From: DASVHS01 sp036001325
GTDB taxonomy: Bacteria > Acidobacteriota > Thermoanaerobaculia > Gp7-AA8
Assembly (NCBI GenBank): GCA_036001325.1
Contig: DASYUK010000480.1
Span: 1 to 64,000, forward strand
Length of the DNA stretch: 64,000 nucleotides
Reading direction: 5' to 3'
Every line of letters starts with the position of its first letter. The stretch's first letter is position 1. A model generated the notes under the pieces. It saw only the letters and a list, made by a program, of their open reading frames with translations. It was not told where the DNA came from and ran no database searches. A program made the position numbers and the translations under genes. Positions 24,794-33,505 of this stretch are shown piece by piece.

Positions 24794-26185
24794 ATGCGCA
24801 AATTTCGTCTCATCGCGCTTTGCCTGCTCGCCGCGACCCCCTTGGCCGCGCAGAACACCGACATCGAGTCGCTCTCCGGCCTTCAATTCAACTTCGGCAA
24901 TCCCGGCGCACGCTCCCTCGGCATGGGCGGCGCGTTCCTCGGCCGCGCCGACGATGCCTCGGCAGCCGAGGCGAATCCCGCCGGCTTGACGATTCTGCGG
25001 AAGCCGGAGATTTCGGTCGAGGCGCGCAACTACGTTGAACAGCAGCTCTTCACCACGACCGGCACATACCCGGATGTGGTTAGAACGCCGTTCACGCACT
25101 ACAGCGACCGCGTGTCGATCAGCTTCGCCAGCGCTGTCTATCCGATCAAGAACTTCACGATCGGTCTCTACTTCCACGAGCCGCTGAAGAACGCCGGCGG
25201 CGGCATTGTCTTCCCGAAGTTCGATCAGAACACCGGCCGCATCGTGACGAAGACACCGAACTTCTATCTGCCGAGCGGGGGCGGCGCGCCGATGAGTCAG
25301 GCCGCCTGCGTACAACTTCGCATCGACACAAAGAATCCGGCTGCTTGCCTCGAGTATCGCGTCGACCCGTTCATTTCCGCGCTCGACGTTCGTCAGCGCA
25401 CCTGGGGCTTCGCCGCCGGTTGGCAGGTCCTGCCGAAGCTTTCCGTCGGTGCGAACGTGCGCGCGCAGTTCTTCAAAGAGGGAGCATTCACGAGCCGGTA
25501 CGACGGCGTAACCTTCGATCTGAAGAACATCTCCGTGCAAGCCACCGCCCGCGCCAACGGTACGGACGTGGAGCTGACCGAAGAGCGTGACATCACCTTC
25601 GGCCTCGGATTCAAATATGCGCCGACGGACAAAATCAGCGTCGGCGGCGTCTACAAGCAGGGGGCGCGCTTCGACGCGCCGACATTCTTCCTGGGCTCAC
25701 AAACCGGAGGAGAGTTCCTCAAGGTTGCCGACACCGTCTTTCACAATCCCGACATCGCCGGCGTCGGTATTTCGTATCAGCCAATCCCTGTCCTGACGAT
25801 CAACGCGGACGCCGACTACGTGAAGTATTCGAATCTCGTCGACGATTTCGTCTCGGTCGTCGCCGATGTCTCCAGCCTCAACCAACCATTCGTCGCGAAG
25901 AACGTCACCGAACTGCACATCGGCGCGGAGTACTTTTTCGCGATCAAGGTGCCCTTCGCGATCCGCGCGGGCTACTGGCACGATCCGGCGCACGCCGTCA
26001 CATGGAATGGTCCGCTCACGCGCGCCGACTACATCGCCGAGGCGATGCTCTATCCGAAGACGCAGGATCAGAACCATTTCTCGATCGGCGGCGGCTTCGC
26101 CTGGCCGAAGTTCCAGATCGATTTCGCGTACGACACGGCGAAGTACTACAAGGTTGGATCGCTATCGATGGTGACGCGCTTCTAG
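24794..26185 (+). CDS. FadL/OmpP1-family outer-membrane hydrophobic-compound transporter
   Basis: The 463-residue protein has a signal peptide (to about residue 20), the family's N-terminal hatch sequence NPGARSLGMGGAFLGRADDASAAEANPAGL, and beta-strand segments ending in a terminal phenylalanine, as outer-membrane barrels do. FadL-type porins take up fatty acids and, in degraders (TodX, TbuX), aromatic hydrocarbons. The nearby aminophenol-type operon makes aromatic uptake a reasonable but untested idea. Its end overlaps the convergent VanX-like gene by 24 bases. Confidence 0.87.
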   Translation: MRKFRLIALCLLAATPLAAQNTDIESLSGLQFNFGNPGARSLGMGGAFLGRADDASAAEANPAGLTILRKPEISVEARNYVEQQLFTTTGTYPDVVRTPFTHYSDRVSISFASAVYPIKNFTIGLYFHEPLKNAGGGIVFPKFDQNTGRIVTKTPNFYLPSGGGAPMSQAACVQLRIDTKNPAACLEYRVDPFISALDVRQRTWGFAAGWQVLPKLSVGANVRAQFFKEGAFTSRYDGVTFDLKNISVQATARANGTDVELTEERDITFGLGFKYAPTDKISVGGVYKQGARFDAPTFFLGSQTGGEFLKVADTVFHNPDIAGVGISYQPIPVLTINADADYVKYSNLVDDFVSVVADVSSLNQPFVAKNVTELHIGAEYFFAIKVPFAIRAGYWHDPAHAVTWNGPLTRADYIAEAMLYPKTQDQNHFSIGGGFAWPKFQIDFAYDTAKYYKVGSLSMVTRF

Positions 26186-26866
26186 CGCTTCCAAAGATAC
26201 GTTCATCAACTCGAACCGTTCCCAACTACGAAAATCGTAATGCCACCACTCGGATGGCAGCGGTTCGAAGCCGTGGCGCGTCATCGTTTCTCGAAGCTTG
26301 TCGCGATTGCGCATCGCCACCTCGGGCGCGTCGAAAAAATCGTGACGTGCCCGGTTGGTGAACTCGTCGTAGCCGCTCGGCATCTTCAGCTCTTCGCCGG
26401 TCTTCAGATCGATGAGCGTGAGATCGACCGCGGCGCCGCGATTGTGGCGTGACCCCTTCGACGGGTCGGCGACAAAGTCGGGATTCTTGATCGGCTCCCA
26501 CATTCGCTCGGTGATGCTGTACGGGCGATACGCGTCGAAGATCTTGAGCCCGAGGTTGTCTTTGGCGAGCTCGTTCTCCACATCGTGGAGCGCGACCGCG
26601 GCGGGATAGCGCAAATATGCCTTCGCCACCGGATAGAGCTGCTGGTGCATGAAGTTGTTCGTCGTCGCGTAGCGGATATCGAGCGCGATGCCGGGGATGA
26701 ACGACTGCAGGTCGACGAGGTGCTTTTCGGGATCGGCCGCAGCGAGCCGCTCGTACGTGGCGAGGTCGGGGACGACCTGTAACCCGTATCGATTCTTCGG
26801 AATCGACGGGTTGCTTGCGCAGGCGAGCAGAAATGCAAGCGCGGCAAGGTTGAACGCTCGTTTCAT
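26162..26866 (-). CDS. VanX/DdpX-like D-Ala-D-Ala dipeptidase, lipoprotein
   Basis: A zinc M15D peptidase that hydrolyses D-Ala-D-Ala or related dipeptides. The 234-residue product has a lipobox (LLAC, C16), the metal motif SRHNRGAAVDLTL and the catalytic/metal segment SEWWHYDF, the exact VanX spacing pattern. The lipoprotein signal puts it in the periplasm, so it more likely recycles peptidoglycan fragments than gives glycopeptide resistance. ATG 26866 begins the signal peptide. It is divergent from the flavin monooxygenase with only 22 bases between starts. Confidence 0.87.
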   Translation of the reverse strand: MKRAFNLAALAFLLACASNPSIPKNRYGLQVVPDLATYERLAAADPEKHLVDLQSFIPGIALDIRYATTNNFMHQQLYPVAKAYLRYPAAVALHDVENELAKDNLGLKIFDAYRPYSITERMWEPIKNPDFVADPSKGSRHNRGAAVDLTLIDLKTGEELKMPSGYDEFTNRARHDFFDAPEVAMRNRDKLRETMTRHGFEPLPSEWWHYDFRSWERFELMNVSLEALEARHHR

Positions 26867-26888
26867 CTCGCCTACTGTAGTCCGCCTC

Positions 26889-28076
26889 ATGGAGTTCGAC
26901 ATCTTCTTCTCGATCTGTCAGACGGACGTGCATGGCTACATGCCGGACGAGAGAAAGATGTTCGAGAACTTCTTCGATCAGGTCGAGGTGGCCGATCAGC
27001 TCGGCTTCGGCACGGCGTGGATCGCCGAGAGTCATCTTTCCACTGAAGTGCAGAAGATGAATCTGGGCGCGGTGATCCCGCACTTCGTGGGCGAGATCGG
27101 CCTCAATACCGACATCCTCCAACTTGCGCATCGCGTGTTTGCACGCACGAAGCGGATCGGCGTCGGATCGGCCATCATGAACATCCTCTGCAATGGCGGT
27201 CCGATCGCAGCAGCGGAGCGGATCAAGACGTTTCTGACTCTGCACGGCCTCGATCCGGAGGAGTCGCGAATCCTGACGATCGGCTTCGCGTCGGGACGAT
27301 TTCCGTTCATCAACGTCCCTTACGGCATCGTGCCACGCAACGCGGTGGAGGAGGCAGCCTGGCCGGTCGTCAAAAATAAGATCTTCGAGGAGGCAACGGA
27401 GATCTTTCTTCGCCTGCTGAAAGGCGAAGTGCTCAGTTCCGATCGCGTGGGGCGGCGTACGCTCAAGCGCGAAGACTTTCGATCCGATGCCGACTGGCAA
27501 CGGGTGCTCGACGCTTACGGATCGCCGGCGAATGAGATCGCTCTCGAGCCGCGCTGGTGTTTTCCGAATCTGAAGATCATTCCGCAGGAACCGCGCATGG
27601 ATCTGCTTCGTCTTTCGATCGGCTCGCACGATCCGCACACCCAGATCTTCGCGAACACGTTGATGCCCGTCGGCGTCTTCAATCTGTCGATCACGCCCGG
27701 CGATGAGATCGAGAAGACGAACGAACGGATGCGCGATCGCTATCACCCGGCTGGCGGCCGGTGGCACCGGCGTTTGATGCCGCGCACGGTTCTGGTCTTC
27801 ATCAATGACGATCCGGCGCGGGCTGCCGTGGAGGCGCGGGACGCGTTATCGAACTATTGGCGCGCGCTGGAAGGTACACTCGACGAGACGAAGGTGCGCC
27901 GGGCCACGGATAACGCGCTCGTCGGCGACGCCGTCGCCATCGAGCGCCAGATGCGCCAGCGCTTTCACCCGGAGGATCGGCTGATGCTCTGGTTCGATTT
28001 CAATAATCATGACTCCGAAAGAGTAACGAAAAACATGACCGATTTCATGACACGAGTAGCGCCACGATTCCTGTGA
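26889..28076 (+). CDS. Luciferase-like (LLM) flavin-dependent monooxygenase
   Basis: First gene of the aminophenol-type operon. The 395-residue protein is a bacterial luciferase-like TIM barrel: an N-terminal strand, ADQLGFGTAWIAESHLS near 38, RIGVGSAIMNILCNGGPIAAAERI near 97 and a C-terminal RAAVEARDALSNYWRAL helix. Such enzymes use reduced FMN and oxygen. Known aminophenol and kynurenine hydroxylases belong to other flavoprotein classes, so it may replace them or act on another substrate. No flavin reductase is adjacent. ATG 26889 is used because upstream frame sequence overlaps the VanX-like gene. Confidence 0.82.
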   Translation: MEFDIFFSICQTDVHGYMPDERKMFENFFDQVEVADQLGFGTAWIAESHLSTEVQKMNLGAVIPHFVGEIGLNTDILQLAHRVFARTKRIGVGSAIMNILCNGGPIAAAERIKTFLTLHGLDPEESRILTIGFASGRFPFINVPYGIVPRNAVEEAAWPVVKNKIFEEATEIFLRLLKGEVLSSDRVGRRTLKREDFRSDADWQRVLDAYGSPANEIALEPRWCFPNLKIIPQEPRMDLLRLSIGSHDPHTQIFANTLMPVGVFNLSITPGDEIEKTNERMRDRYHPAGGRWHRRLMPRTVLVFINDDPARAAVEARDALSNYWRALEGTLDETKVRRATDNALVGDAVAIERQMRQRFHPEDRLMLWFDFNNHDSERVTKNMTDFMTRVAPRFL

Positions 28077-29134
28077 ACGACGAACACGTCCCCGTAAACT
28101 TCGCCCGTCCCATGCCGAACTGGCAGCCGCTGGTCGAGTATCGGCGCAACGGCATCGCCGAGAATACGGTGCACGGAGCAGTGTCGTGGGTTACGGGCAA
28201 GAAGCTCATGTATTCGTTTGGTGGCAACGTCGAGGTCTACGGCCGCTCGATGGTGAAGCCGCTCATGATGAAGGTGTTCGCGAAGGAATTTCGCAACGCG
28301 CTCACCGGAGAGCAGCAGGCCATCTCCGTCGCCTCGCACAACGGCGACACCGAGCACGTTCGCGTCGCGCGCTCGCTCCTGCTCAAGAGCGAGTGGGGCA
28401 TGATGCAGGCACCGCACGACGTGCCGCTCGTCCAGTTCGGACGTCAGGTTCGCCGACCGCGGCGCTGGTACCACTGTTGTTCGGGCGAGCATGCCGCGAT
28501 TCTCCGCGGCTGCAAATTGAAACGCTGGCAGCGCGCCGGCTACGTTCTGCCGCAACATCCCTTCTTCGTCGAGTACCTGAGCTACGTGCGTCGCGTCCTC
28601 GGCGACGACTGGAGCCCTCTCGCCATCGCAAAGGATGGCTGCGGACTTCCCACGATCGGCATGACGGTCACCGATCTTGCGAAGCTGTTCGCGAATCTCG
28701 TGACGGAGAAGAACGATGACTGGATCTGGAACGCTATGATCGAGCATCCCGATCTGATCGGCGGCTTCAACCGGCTCGACTCGACGATCCTCAAAGCGTG
28801 TCACGGCCATGTCCTCGCCAAAGAAGGTGCCGATGGTCTTCTCGGCCTCGCGATCGAGCATCCCGAGTATCCCGAAGGTCTCGGAGTCGTCGTGAAGGTT
28901 GCGCACGGCTGGAACCCGCAAGCCTCCTGGTACATCGCCCGCTACATTCTCGGCGTCCTCGGATTCGAGTTTCGGAATCCTTACAAGCTTCTCCGACAGA
29001 AAGCGTTCATCGTTCCCGAAGTGATTCCGCCGCATCTGCGCGATCGCATGGCGGCGATCGTGCCGTGGGATTCGTGGGATCCCGACGTCGATCGCTGGGA
29101 GTTCGATCCGGAGGAGTTCCTTGCGACTCGGTAA
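28073..29134 (+). CDS. L-asparaginase II-family (PF06089-type) protein
   Basis: The 353-residue product starts at GTG 28073, overlapping the monooxygenase stop as GTGA. It resembles the L-asparaginase II family: a serine-rich ATP-independent amidase fold with YHCCSGEHAAIL (usual form NCSGKHAAML) at about 137 and AKDGCGLPTIGMTV (usual DGCG-P-T) near 184. In an aromatic degradation operon an amidohydrolase of this family could remove an amide or release ammonia, but nothing in the sequence shows its substrate. The conserved Lys of SGKHA reads Glu here. Confidence 0.75.
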   Translation: MNDEHVPVNFARPMPNWQPLVEYRRNGIAENTVHGAVSWVTGKKLMYSFGGNVEVYGRSMVKPLMMKVFAKEFRNALTGEQQAISVASHNGDTEHVRVARSLLLKSEWGMMQAPHDVPLVQFGRQVRRPRRWYHCCSGEHAAILRGCKLKRWQRAGYVLPQHPFFVEYLSYVRRVLGDDWSPLAIAKDGCGLPTIGMTVTDLAKLFANLVTEKNDDWIWNAMIEHPDLIGGFNRLDSTILKACHGHVLAKEGADGLLGLAIEHPEYPEGLGVVVKVAHGWNPQASWYIARYILGVLGFEFRNPYKLLRQKAFIVPEVIPPHLRDRMAAIVPWDSWDPDVDRWEFDPEEFLATR

Positions 29135-30545
29135 CTTCATCGGAGGCGACTTCTGCGCGCCCGCGAGCGGCGCGTATTTCGATGACATCGGTCCGGCGTC
29201 CGGCGAGTCGATCGCCGAGGTGCCGGACAGCGATGAGCGCGATGTCGACGCGGCAGTGCGGGCCGCGCGCGGTGCGTTCGCAACGTGGTCGCGAACGCCA
29301 GTCGCGGAGCGTTCGCGATTCTTGATGCAGCTTGCGGATCTCATCGACGACAACCTCGAAGAGCTGGCGCAGCTCGAGTCGATGGACAGCGGCAAGACGA
29401 TCACGCTGGCGCGACGGCTCGACATCCCGCGCGCGGTTGCGAATTTCCGCTTTTTCGCCAGTGCGATCCTTCACTTCGCGAGCGAAGCGCACATCACCGA
29501 TTCCACGGCGCTGAATTACACACTGCGGCAACCGCTAGGCGTCGCTGGTCTCATCTCGCCGTGGAACCTGCCGCTGTATCTACTTTCGTGGAAGATCGCT
29601 CCGGCGATCGCGGCGGGCAACACTTGCGTGGCCAAGCCGAGCGAGCTGACGCCGCTGACGGCGCACCGCCTGGCCGAGCTGGCGATGGAGGCGGGGATTC
29701 CGCCCGGCGTGATCAACATCGTTCACGGATATGGTCCGAAAGCTGGTCGCGCGCTCACCTGTCACGATGACGTGCCCGTCATCTCCTTCACGGGTGGGAC
29801 CGTGACCGGTGCGGCCATCGCTGCCAACGCCGCGCCGCGCTTCAAGAAACTCTCGCTCGAGCTCGGCGGCAAGAATCCGAACCTGATCTTCGCCGACGCC
29901 GATCTCGATCAGGCCGTCACGACCTCGATTCAGTCGAGCTTCGCCAATCAGGGCGAGATCTGTCTCTGCGGATCGCGCATCTTTGTCGAGCATTCGATCT
30001 ACGATGAGTTCGTGCAGCAATTTGTCGCCGCGACGAAGAAGCTCCGCATCGGCGATCCTTCCGACGAGGCGACCGATGTGGGTGCTTTGATCAGCGAGGC
30101 GCATCTGCAGAAGGTCGTTGGGTACATCGAACTGGCGAAGCAGGAAGGTGGAACGATCGTCACCGGTGGGCATCGCGTCGATCGGCGGGGCTACTTCGTC
30201 GAGCCGACCGTGATCACCGGGCTGGCCTGCGATTGCCGCATTCTGCAGGAGGAGATCTTCGGTCCCGTCGTGACGGTCACACCGTTCGATCGAGAGGAGC
30301 AGGCCATCGCCTTCGCCAACTCGACGCGCTACGGTCTCTCGTCGACTCTCTGGACGCGCGACCTGCAACGCGCCCATCGGGTCGCCGCGGCGATCGACAG
30401 CGGTACCGTTTGGATCAATTGCTGGCTGTTGCGTGACCTTCGCGTTCCGTTCGGCGGCATGAAAGAGAGTGGCGTTGGACGCGAAGGCGGTTTCGAGTCG
30501 TTGAACTTTTTTACGGAAGCGAAGAATGTCTGCGTGAAATTATGA
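29121..30545 (+). CDS. 2-aminomuconic semialdehyde dehydrogenase-like ALDH
   Basis: The 474-residue protein is an NAD-dependent aldehyde dehydrogenase with N149 (SPWN), E247 (ELGGKN) and nucleophile C281 (FANQGEICL). The stretch SSFANQGEICL...SRIFVEHSIYDEF and the C-terminal NCWLLRDLRVPFGGMK and GREGGFESLNFFTE closely match the aminomuconic/hydroxymuconic semialdehyde dehydrogenases (AmnC, ALDH8A1). It would oxidise 2-aminomuconate semialdehyde to 2-aminomuconate. The start is TTG 29121 behind GGAGGAG, overlapping the preceding gene by 14 bases. The next gene overlaps by four bases. Confidence 0.87.
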   Translation: MRLGNFIGGDFCAPASGAYFDDIGPASGESIAEVPDSDERDVDAAVRAARGAFATWSRTPVAERSRFLMQLADLIDDNLEELAQLESMDSGKTITLARRLDIPRAVANFRFFASAILHFASEAHITDSTALNYTLRQPLGVAGLISPWNLPLYLLSWKIAPAIAAGNTCVAKPSELTPLTAHRLAELAMEAGIPPGVINIVHGYGPKAGRALTCHDDVPVISFTGGTVTGAAIAANAAPRFKKLSLELGGKNPNLIFADADLDQAVTTSIQSSFANQGEICLCGSRIFVEHSIYDEFVQQFVAATKKLRIGDPSDEATDVGALISEAHLQKVVGYIELAKQEGGTIVTGGHRVDRRGYFVEPTVITGLACDCRILQEEIFGPVVTVTPFDREEQAIAFANSTRYGLSSTLWTRDLQRAHRVAAAIDSGTVWINCWLLRDLRVPFGGMKESGVGREGGFESLNFFTEAKNVCVKL

Positions 30546-31456
30546 GCAAAGGCGAAATCATCGGCGGTCTCTTAGCCCCCCACCCACCCCACATCGTCTA
30601 TGGCGAGAACCACTGGCGCAACGAACCGAAGTCGGAATGCGGTTGGGAAGTTCTCCGCTGGGGTTACGAGCGCGCTCGCAAGCATTTTCTATCGAAGAAA
30701 CCCGACGTCTTCCTCGTCCACTCGCCCCACTGGCAGACCGTCATTGGCCATCACTTTCTCGGAGTGCCGGAATTTCACGGCCTGTCGGTCGATCCCATCT
30801 TCCCGAATCTCTTCCGCTTCCAGTACGACATCAAAGTCGACGTCGAGCTGGCCGAGATGATTGCCGAAGAGGGGAAGAAGGACGGGTTGATCACGAAGAT
30901 GATGCGCAATCCGAACTTCCGCGTCGATTACGGCACGATCGTCTCGTGCCACATGATGAACCCCGACTGGAGCATCCCGATCGTCGGCATCTCATCGAAC
31001 AACTCGCCTTATTACTTTTCGAATGAGATGGGGCAGGCGCAGATGATCAAGCTCGGTCAGGCCACGAGGCGCGCCATCGAGAAGAGCGGACGACGCGCGG
31101 TGTTGCTCGCATCGAACACGCTTTCTCATCGTCACTTCACCACCGAGCCAGAGATTCCCGAGGATATGTCGCGCGAGCATGTGTACGAGCATTCCGGGTA
31201 TCTGTGGGACATGAAGGTGATCGATCTGATGCGCACCGGCCGCACGCGCGAGCTGGTGGCGATCCTCCCGGAGTTCATGGATCACGCTGTCTCCGAAGTA
31301 AAAGCAGGAGGGCTCGCGTGGATGTTGTCGGCGTTGAATTTTCCCGACTATCCGGGCGAGCTATATGGCTATTGGACGGTGATCGGGACGGGGAATGCAG
31401 TGGTGGGGTGGGATCCGCAGTTGAAGGCAGCGGCGACCACTCAAGGGTCATCTTGA
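30542..31456 (+). CDS. Class III extradiol dioxygenase, large subunit (2-aminophenol 1,6-dioxygenase type)
   Basis: The 304-residue protein is a LigB-family iron(II) dioxygenase. It opens with GEIIGGLLAPHPPHIVYGEN (likely iron ligands H14 and His near 62-63, FLVHSPHW and GHHFLG), and has RVDYGTIVSCH and ASNTLSHRHF, matching the catalytic large subunit of 2-aminophenol 1,6-dioxygenase (AmnB/CnbC). It would open an o-aminophenol-type ring to an aminomuconate semialdehyde. ATG 30542 overlaps the ALDH stop. It is separated from its partner subunit by a 65-base inverted repeat. Confidence 0.88.
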   Translation: MSKGEIIGGLLAPHPPHIVYGENHWRNEPKSECGWEVLRWGYERARKHFLSKKPDVFLVHSPHWQTVIGHHFLGVPEFHGLSVDPIFPNLFRFQYDIKVDVELAEMIAEEGKKDGLITKMMRNPNFRVDYGTIVSCHMMNPDWSIPIVGISSNNSPYYFSNEMGQAQMIKLGQATRRAIEKSGRRAVLLASNTLSHRHFTTEPEIPEDMSREHVYEHSGYLWDMKVIDLMRTGRTRELVAILPEFMDHAVSEVKAGGLAWMLSALNFPDYPGELYGYWTVIGTGNAVVGWDPQLKAAATTQGSS

Positions 31457-31521
31457 TTTTGGATTTGCGATTTTGGATTTTGGATTGAGCCGAATCCAAA
31501 ATCGAAAATCCAAAATCGAAA
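31455..31521. repeat. Heptamer inverted-repeat element between the two dioxygenase subunit genes
   Basis: The left arm reads GATTTTG, GATTTGC, GATTTTG, GATTTTG; the right arm AATCCAA, AATCGAA, AATCCAA, AATCGAA. The arms pair with few mismatches around a short GAGCCG loop. The element runs from the stop codon of the large subunit gene to the base before ATG 31522, and is markedly AT-rich compared with both genes. Confidence 0.85.
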
Positions 31522-32841
31522 ATGATTCAACGAGCCTACATCGTTCCCGGCCAACCGCACATCCTGCTCGCGCCAGACAAGAACGCCGGTTGGGCTTCAC
31601 TCAAGCGAGCCTACGAGACCGTAGGTCGCGAAATCGCGGCGAGCGGTGCCGAGCTTCTCCTGGTCTACTCGACGCAGTGGTTCTCGGTCATCGGCCATCT
31701 CTTCCAGGTCGATCCGCGGCCGAAGTGGACGCTCGTCGATCAGAACTGGTACGAGTTCGGCGAGATCCCTTACGAGTTCCGGATCGATCCGAAGTTCGGT
31801 GAGCTCTACTGCCGCATCTGCAAGGAGCACGGAATGCAGGCGGCCACCGTGAACTACCACGGCTTTCCGATCGACACGGGGACGGTCGTGGCGCTCAAGC
31901 TGCTCAATCCGAACAACGCCGTCCCCGCCTCGATCGTCTCCTGCAACATCTACGCGGAACGCGAAGAGAGTCGTGCCCTCGGCTTCGCCGCGCGGGCGGC
32001 GATCGAGGAGTACGGCAAGAAGACGATCGTCGTCTGCGTCACGAATCTTTCGAACCGCTACGAAGTCGGCGACATCGATCCCGCGGGCGATCGCATCTCC
32101 TCGGCGAAAGACGATGAATGGAACCGCAAACTCCTGGAGATGTTCGGTGAGGGGAGGCTCGAAGACGTCGCCCAGGTCGCGCGGGAATTCGCGCGCGAAG
32201 CAAACGCGGACATGGGATTCAAAGCGATCTGGTGGCTGGCCTCGCTGATGGGCGAGCACAATCGCTACGACGGAAAAGTGTGGGATTACCAGCCGGTGTG
32301 GGGAACGGGCGCGGCGATCGTCGAGCTGACACCGTCGGAGAAGGAGCTCGATTTCGAGAAGGAATTCGACGAGGCGCCCGTGCCGGCGTTCGCCGCGACC
32401 GGGGGCACGGGGCTGGAAACGCACAACGTCCTCGCCGAAGCGCCCCATCGCGATGAGCAACAACCGGAGGAAGTGCTGATCACGGAGAAAGCGCCGCGAC
32501 CAGTCGGCCCCTATCCGCACGCGCGACGAGTCGGCGAGCTGCTGTTCACTTCGGGAATCGGTCCACGCAAACCCCGTACGAATGAGATCCCTGACGGGAT
32601 CGAGGCGCAGACGCGGAGTTGTATCGAGAACATCAGGATCATTCTCGAAGAGGCGGGAAGCTCGCTGGAGAAGGTCCTCGATGTGACGGTCTATCTCACC
32701 GATATGAAGCGCGACTTCGATCGCTTCAACAAGGTCTATGCCGAATACTTCGGAAAGATCCAGCCAACGCGGACAACCGTCGGTGTCGACTCGCTGCCGA
32801 CGCCGATCTCGGTCGAGCTGAGGATCATCGCCGCGAAATGA
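31522..32841 (+). CDS. Fusion: aminophenol dioxygenase small subunit + RidA/2-aminomuconate deaminase
   Basis: The 439-residue product joins two proteins that are separate in known 2-aminophenol pathways. Residues 1-270 match the small, non-catalytic LigB-fold subunit (AmnA: AYIVPGQPHILLAPDKNAGWASL, YSTQWFSVIGH, FPIDTGTVVAL). After a 45-residue acidic linker, residues about 315-439 are a RidA/YjgF domain (AEAP-like GPYPHARRVGELLFTSGIGP, the Arg-containing PTRTTVGVDSLPTPISVELR) as in 2-aminomuconate deaminase. It would stabilise the dioxygenase and deaminate 2-aminomuconate in one chain. KynB-like gene follows with ATGA overlap. Confidence 0.87.
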   Translation: MIQRAYIVPGQPHILLAPDKNAGWASLKRAYETVGREIAASGAELLLVYSTQWFSVIGHLFQVDPRPKWTLVDQNWYEFGEIPYEFRIDPKFGELYCRICKEHGMQAATVNYHGFPIDTGTVVALKLLNPNNAVPASIVSCNIYAEREESRALGFAARAAIEEYGKKTIVVCVTNLSNRYEVGDIDPAGDRISSAKDDEWNRKLLEMFGEGRLEDVAQVAREFAREANADMGFKAIWWLASLMGEHNRYDGKVWDYQPVWGTGAAIVELTPSEKELDFEKEFDEAPVPAFAATGGTGLETHNVLAEAPHRDEQQPEEVLITEKAPRPVGPYPHARRVGELLFTSGIGPRKPRTNEIPDGIEAQTRSCIENIRIILEEAGSSLEKVLDVTVYLTDMKRDFDRFNKVYAEYFGKIQPTRTTVGVDSLPTPISVELRIIAAK

Positions 32842-33467
32842 GTCGCCTCATCGACATCTCTCCTCTCATCGATGCAACGATCAAGGTCTGGCCCGGCGAC
32901 ACGCCGTATTCGCACACGCGCACTCTCGACATCGCCGAGGGCGCCAACATCACGTTGTCGGAGATTCGCACAACTGTGCACGTGGGTGCCCATGCTGATG
33001 CCCCGAATCACTACATCGCGGGCGGCGAAGACATCGCCGTGCGCCGGCTGGACTATTACGTCGGTCGATGTGCCGTCATTCATGTGGATGGCGTGCGCGG
33101 ACGACGGATCGTGGCTGACGATGTCAAACGAAAGGATATCACCGCCCCGCGCGTACTGATTCGCACGAAAACATTTCCCGATCCCCGCAAGTGGAACAAC
33201 GACTTCGCCAGCCTCTCGCCGGAGCTCGTCGATGTGCTCCACAGCCGTGGGGTGATTCTCATCGGTGTCGACACACCGTCGGTCGATCCGTTCGAGTCGA
33301 AAGAGCTCGAGGCGCACAAGGCCCTCGCCCGGCACAACATGGCCAGTCTGGAAGGCCTCGTGCTCGACGACGTCGCAGAAGGGGAGTACGAGCTCATTGC
33401 GTTGCCTTTGCGCCTCGCGAACGCAGATGCCAGTCCGGTTCGCGCCGTCCTGCGAACGCTGAGTTAA
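32838..33467 (+). CDS. Cyclase family protein, kynurenine formamidase-like
   Basis: The 209-residue protein matches the KynB/cyclase family: a metal-binding H48-V-G-A-H52-A-D54-A-P-N-H58 motif (canonical H-x-G-T-H-x-D-A-P-x-H), VLIRTKTF and GVDTPSVDPFESKELEAHKAL. KynB hydrolyses N-formylkynurenine. Its presence beside aminomuconate enzymes hints at tryptophan/kynurenine input, although related cyclases act on other amides and lactones. ATG 32838 overlaps the upstream stop (ATGA). It ends the operon. Confidence 0.82.
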   Translation: MSRLIDISPLIDATIKVWPGDTPYSHTRTLDIAEGANITLSEIRTTVHVGAHADAPNHYIAGGEDIAVRRLDYYVGRCAVIHVDGVRGRRIVADDVKRKDITAPRVLIRTKTFPDPRKWNNDFASLSPELVDVLHSRGVILIGVDTPSVDPFESKELEAHKALARHNMASLEGLVLDDVAEGEYELIALPLRLANADASPVRAVLRTLS

Positions 33468-33485
33468 GCCGGACACTAAGCCTAC

Positions 33486-33496
33486 GCGATAGAATT
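33486..33496 (+). promoter_or_regulatory. Possible -10 element (GCGATAGAATT)
   Basis: TAGAAT (33490-33495) lies ten bases before the antitoxin-like gene, within the same 11-mer found at 3514. No good -35 box is visible. Confidence 0.3.
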
Positions 33497-33505
33497 GATT
33501 CAGTT

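Noticed and set aside
26162..26866. VanX-like gene as glycopeptide resistance
   Set aside because: No vanA/vanH or two-component genes; it has a lipoprotein signal and stands alone, so a peptidoglycan role is more likely.
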